A stretch of DNA of 16,421 bases from Larix sibirica (Eukaryota; Streptophyta; Pinopsida; Pinales; Pinaceae), in contig NWUY0300026059.1 in NCBI GenBank assembly GCA_004151065.3, forward strand, positions 37,509-53,929. The letters are read 5' to 3'. The translations under genes were made by a program, and so were the position numbers. Below, in pieces: positions 16,111 through 16,421 of the stretch (the first letter of the stretch is position 1; every line of letters starts with the position of its first letter). The notes under the pieces were generated by a model, which did no database searches, was not told the origin of the DNA, and worked only from the letters and a program-made list of their open reading frames with translations.

Positions 16111-16200
16111 TTTATTTGTACGGATCAACAATCAGAAAGATGAGAAAAGCCAAATGATCTCTTCATTCAAGTGCATACTCTTTTAAAAATTGTTTTGAAT
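16111..16200 (+). repeat. Repeat family X, copy 2, right part
   Basis: 'tttatttgtacggatcaa', 'agaaagatgagaaaagcc' and 'ttcaagtgcatactctttta' match the second landmark block of the 6046-7340 array, and follow on from 14583 as they do near 6180-6265. Confidence 0.8.
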
Positions 16201-16421
16201 ATTTTTATGTTTTATATTCTTTTAACATTTTTTTTCTTCAGTAGAGTTATATTCTCTTAACATTACAATGGGTGCAAGATCGATTCTAATTACGCCGTAG
16301 GCGTTTCACCAACGAGAAGCATAACCATCCACGTCACCTAGATTCCTCGCTCATAGAGTGAATGGAATGCTGCCACATGGATGATGTCGTCGTGAAGGAA
16401 GTCGGTTCATATCAGATCCCC
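16201..16421. other. Unassigned right edge
   Basis: 16201-16265 is T-rich with a small duplication of 'atattct(c)ttttaacatt'. 16266-16421 is richer in G+C and looks unlike its neighbours, but no ORF or motif can be supported. Confidence 0.3.

Overview
The window looks like intergenic DNA from a large, repeat-rich seed-plant nuclear genome. The reasons are strong A+T richness, no long intact ORF, plant-type LINE ORF2 tails (RT zinc-binding linker plus RNase H), a Copia-type LTR and tRNA-derived SINE-like heads. A gymnosperm is my best guess from the look of the RNase H relics, but this is inference. Two isolated N bases suggest an assembled clone or contig. I found no intact protein-coding gene, no rRNA or tRNA gene and no CRISPR array.

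Layout: 1-964 is probably the 5' internal (leader) part of a minus-strand Copia element and carries a diverged ~320-bp tandem duplication. Its LTR lies at 965-1397. A ~49-bp minisatellite (1411-1620) resumes at 2419-2569, and a 5'-truncated plus-strand LINE tail (about 1622-2409) sits between the two parts. 2903-3167 is a frameshifted fragment that looks like a host exon. 3168-3820 is A+T-rich with a 49-bp tandem repeat. A plus-strand, 5'-truncated, poly(A)-tailed retrocopy (4048-6029) has 16-bp target-site duplications. It encodes the end of an RNase H followed, largely in the same frame, by a 447-codon decayed ORF with a repeated coiled-coil-like region. 6046-7340 is a degenerate array that contains a 55-bp-arm near-perfect hairpin.

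7340-9880 is A+T-rich with a SINE-like copy and short tandem duplications. 9870-12115 holds two head-to-tail minus-strand LINE tails of one family. 12430-13250 holds SINE-like insertions, one with ~17-bp target-site duplications. 13233-13835 is another minus-strand LINE tail. 13853-14583 plus 16111-16200 is a second copy of the repeat family seen at 3820-7340, interrupted by a minus-strand LINE (14584-16100) with a poly(A) tail and a 10-bp target-site duplication.

The most informative feature is the nesting. Two paralogous copies of one repeat family act as mutual empty sites, each showing where the LINE in the other copy (or neighbouring unit) went in. The best candidate for something little described is the RNase H plus repeat-rich extension ORF at 4061-5783. 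All coding relics are inactivated by stops, frameshifts or 5' truncation, so the genes here do not work together as a pathway.
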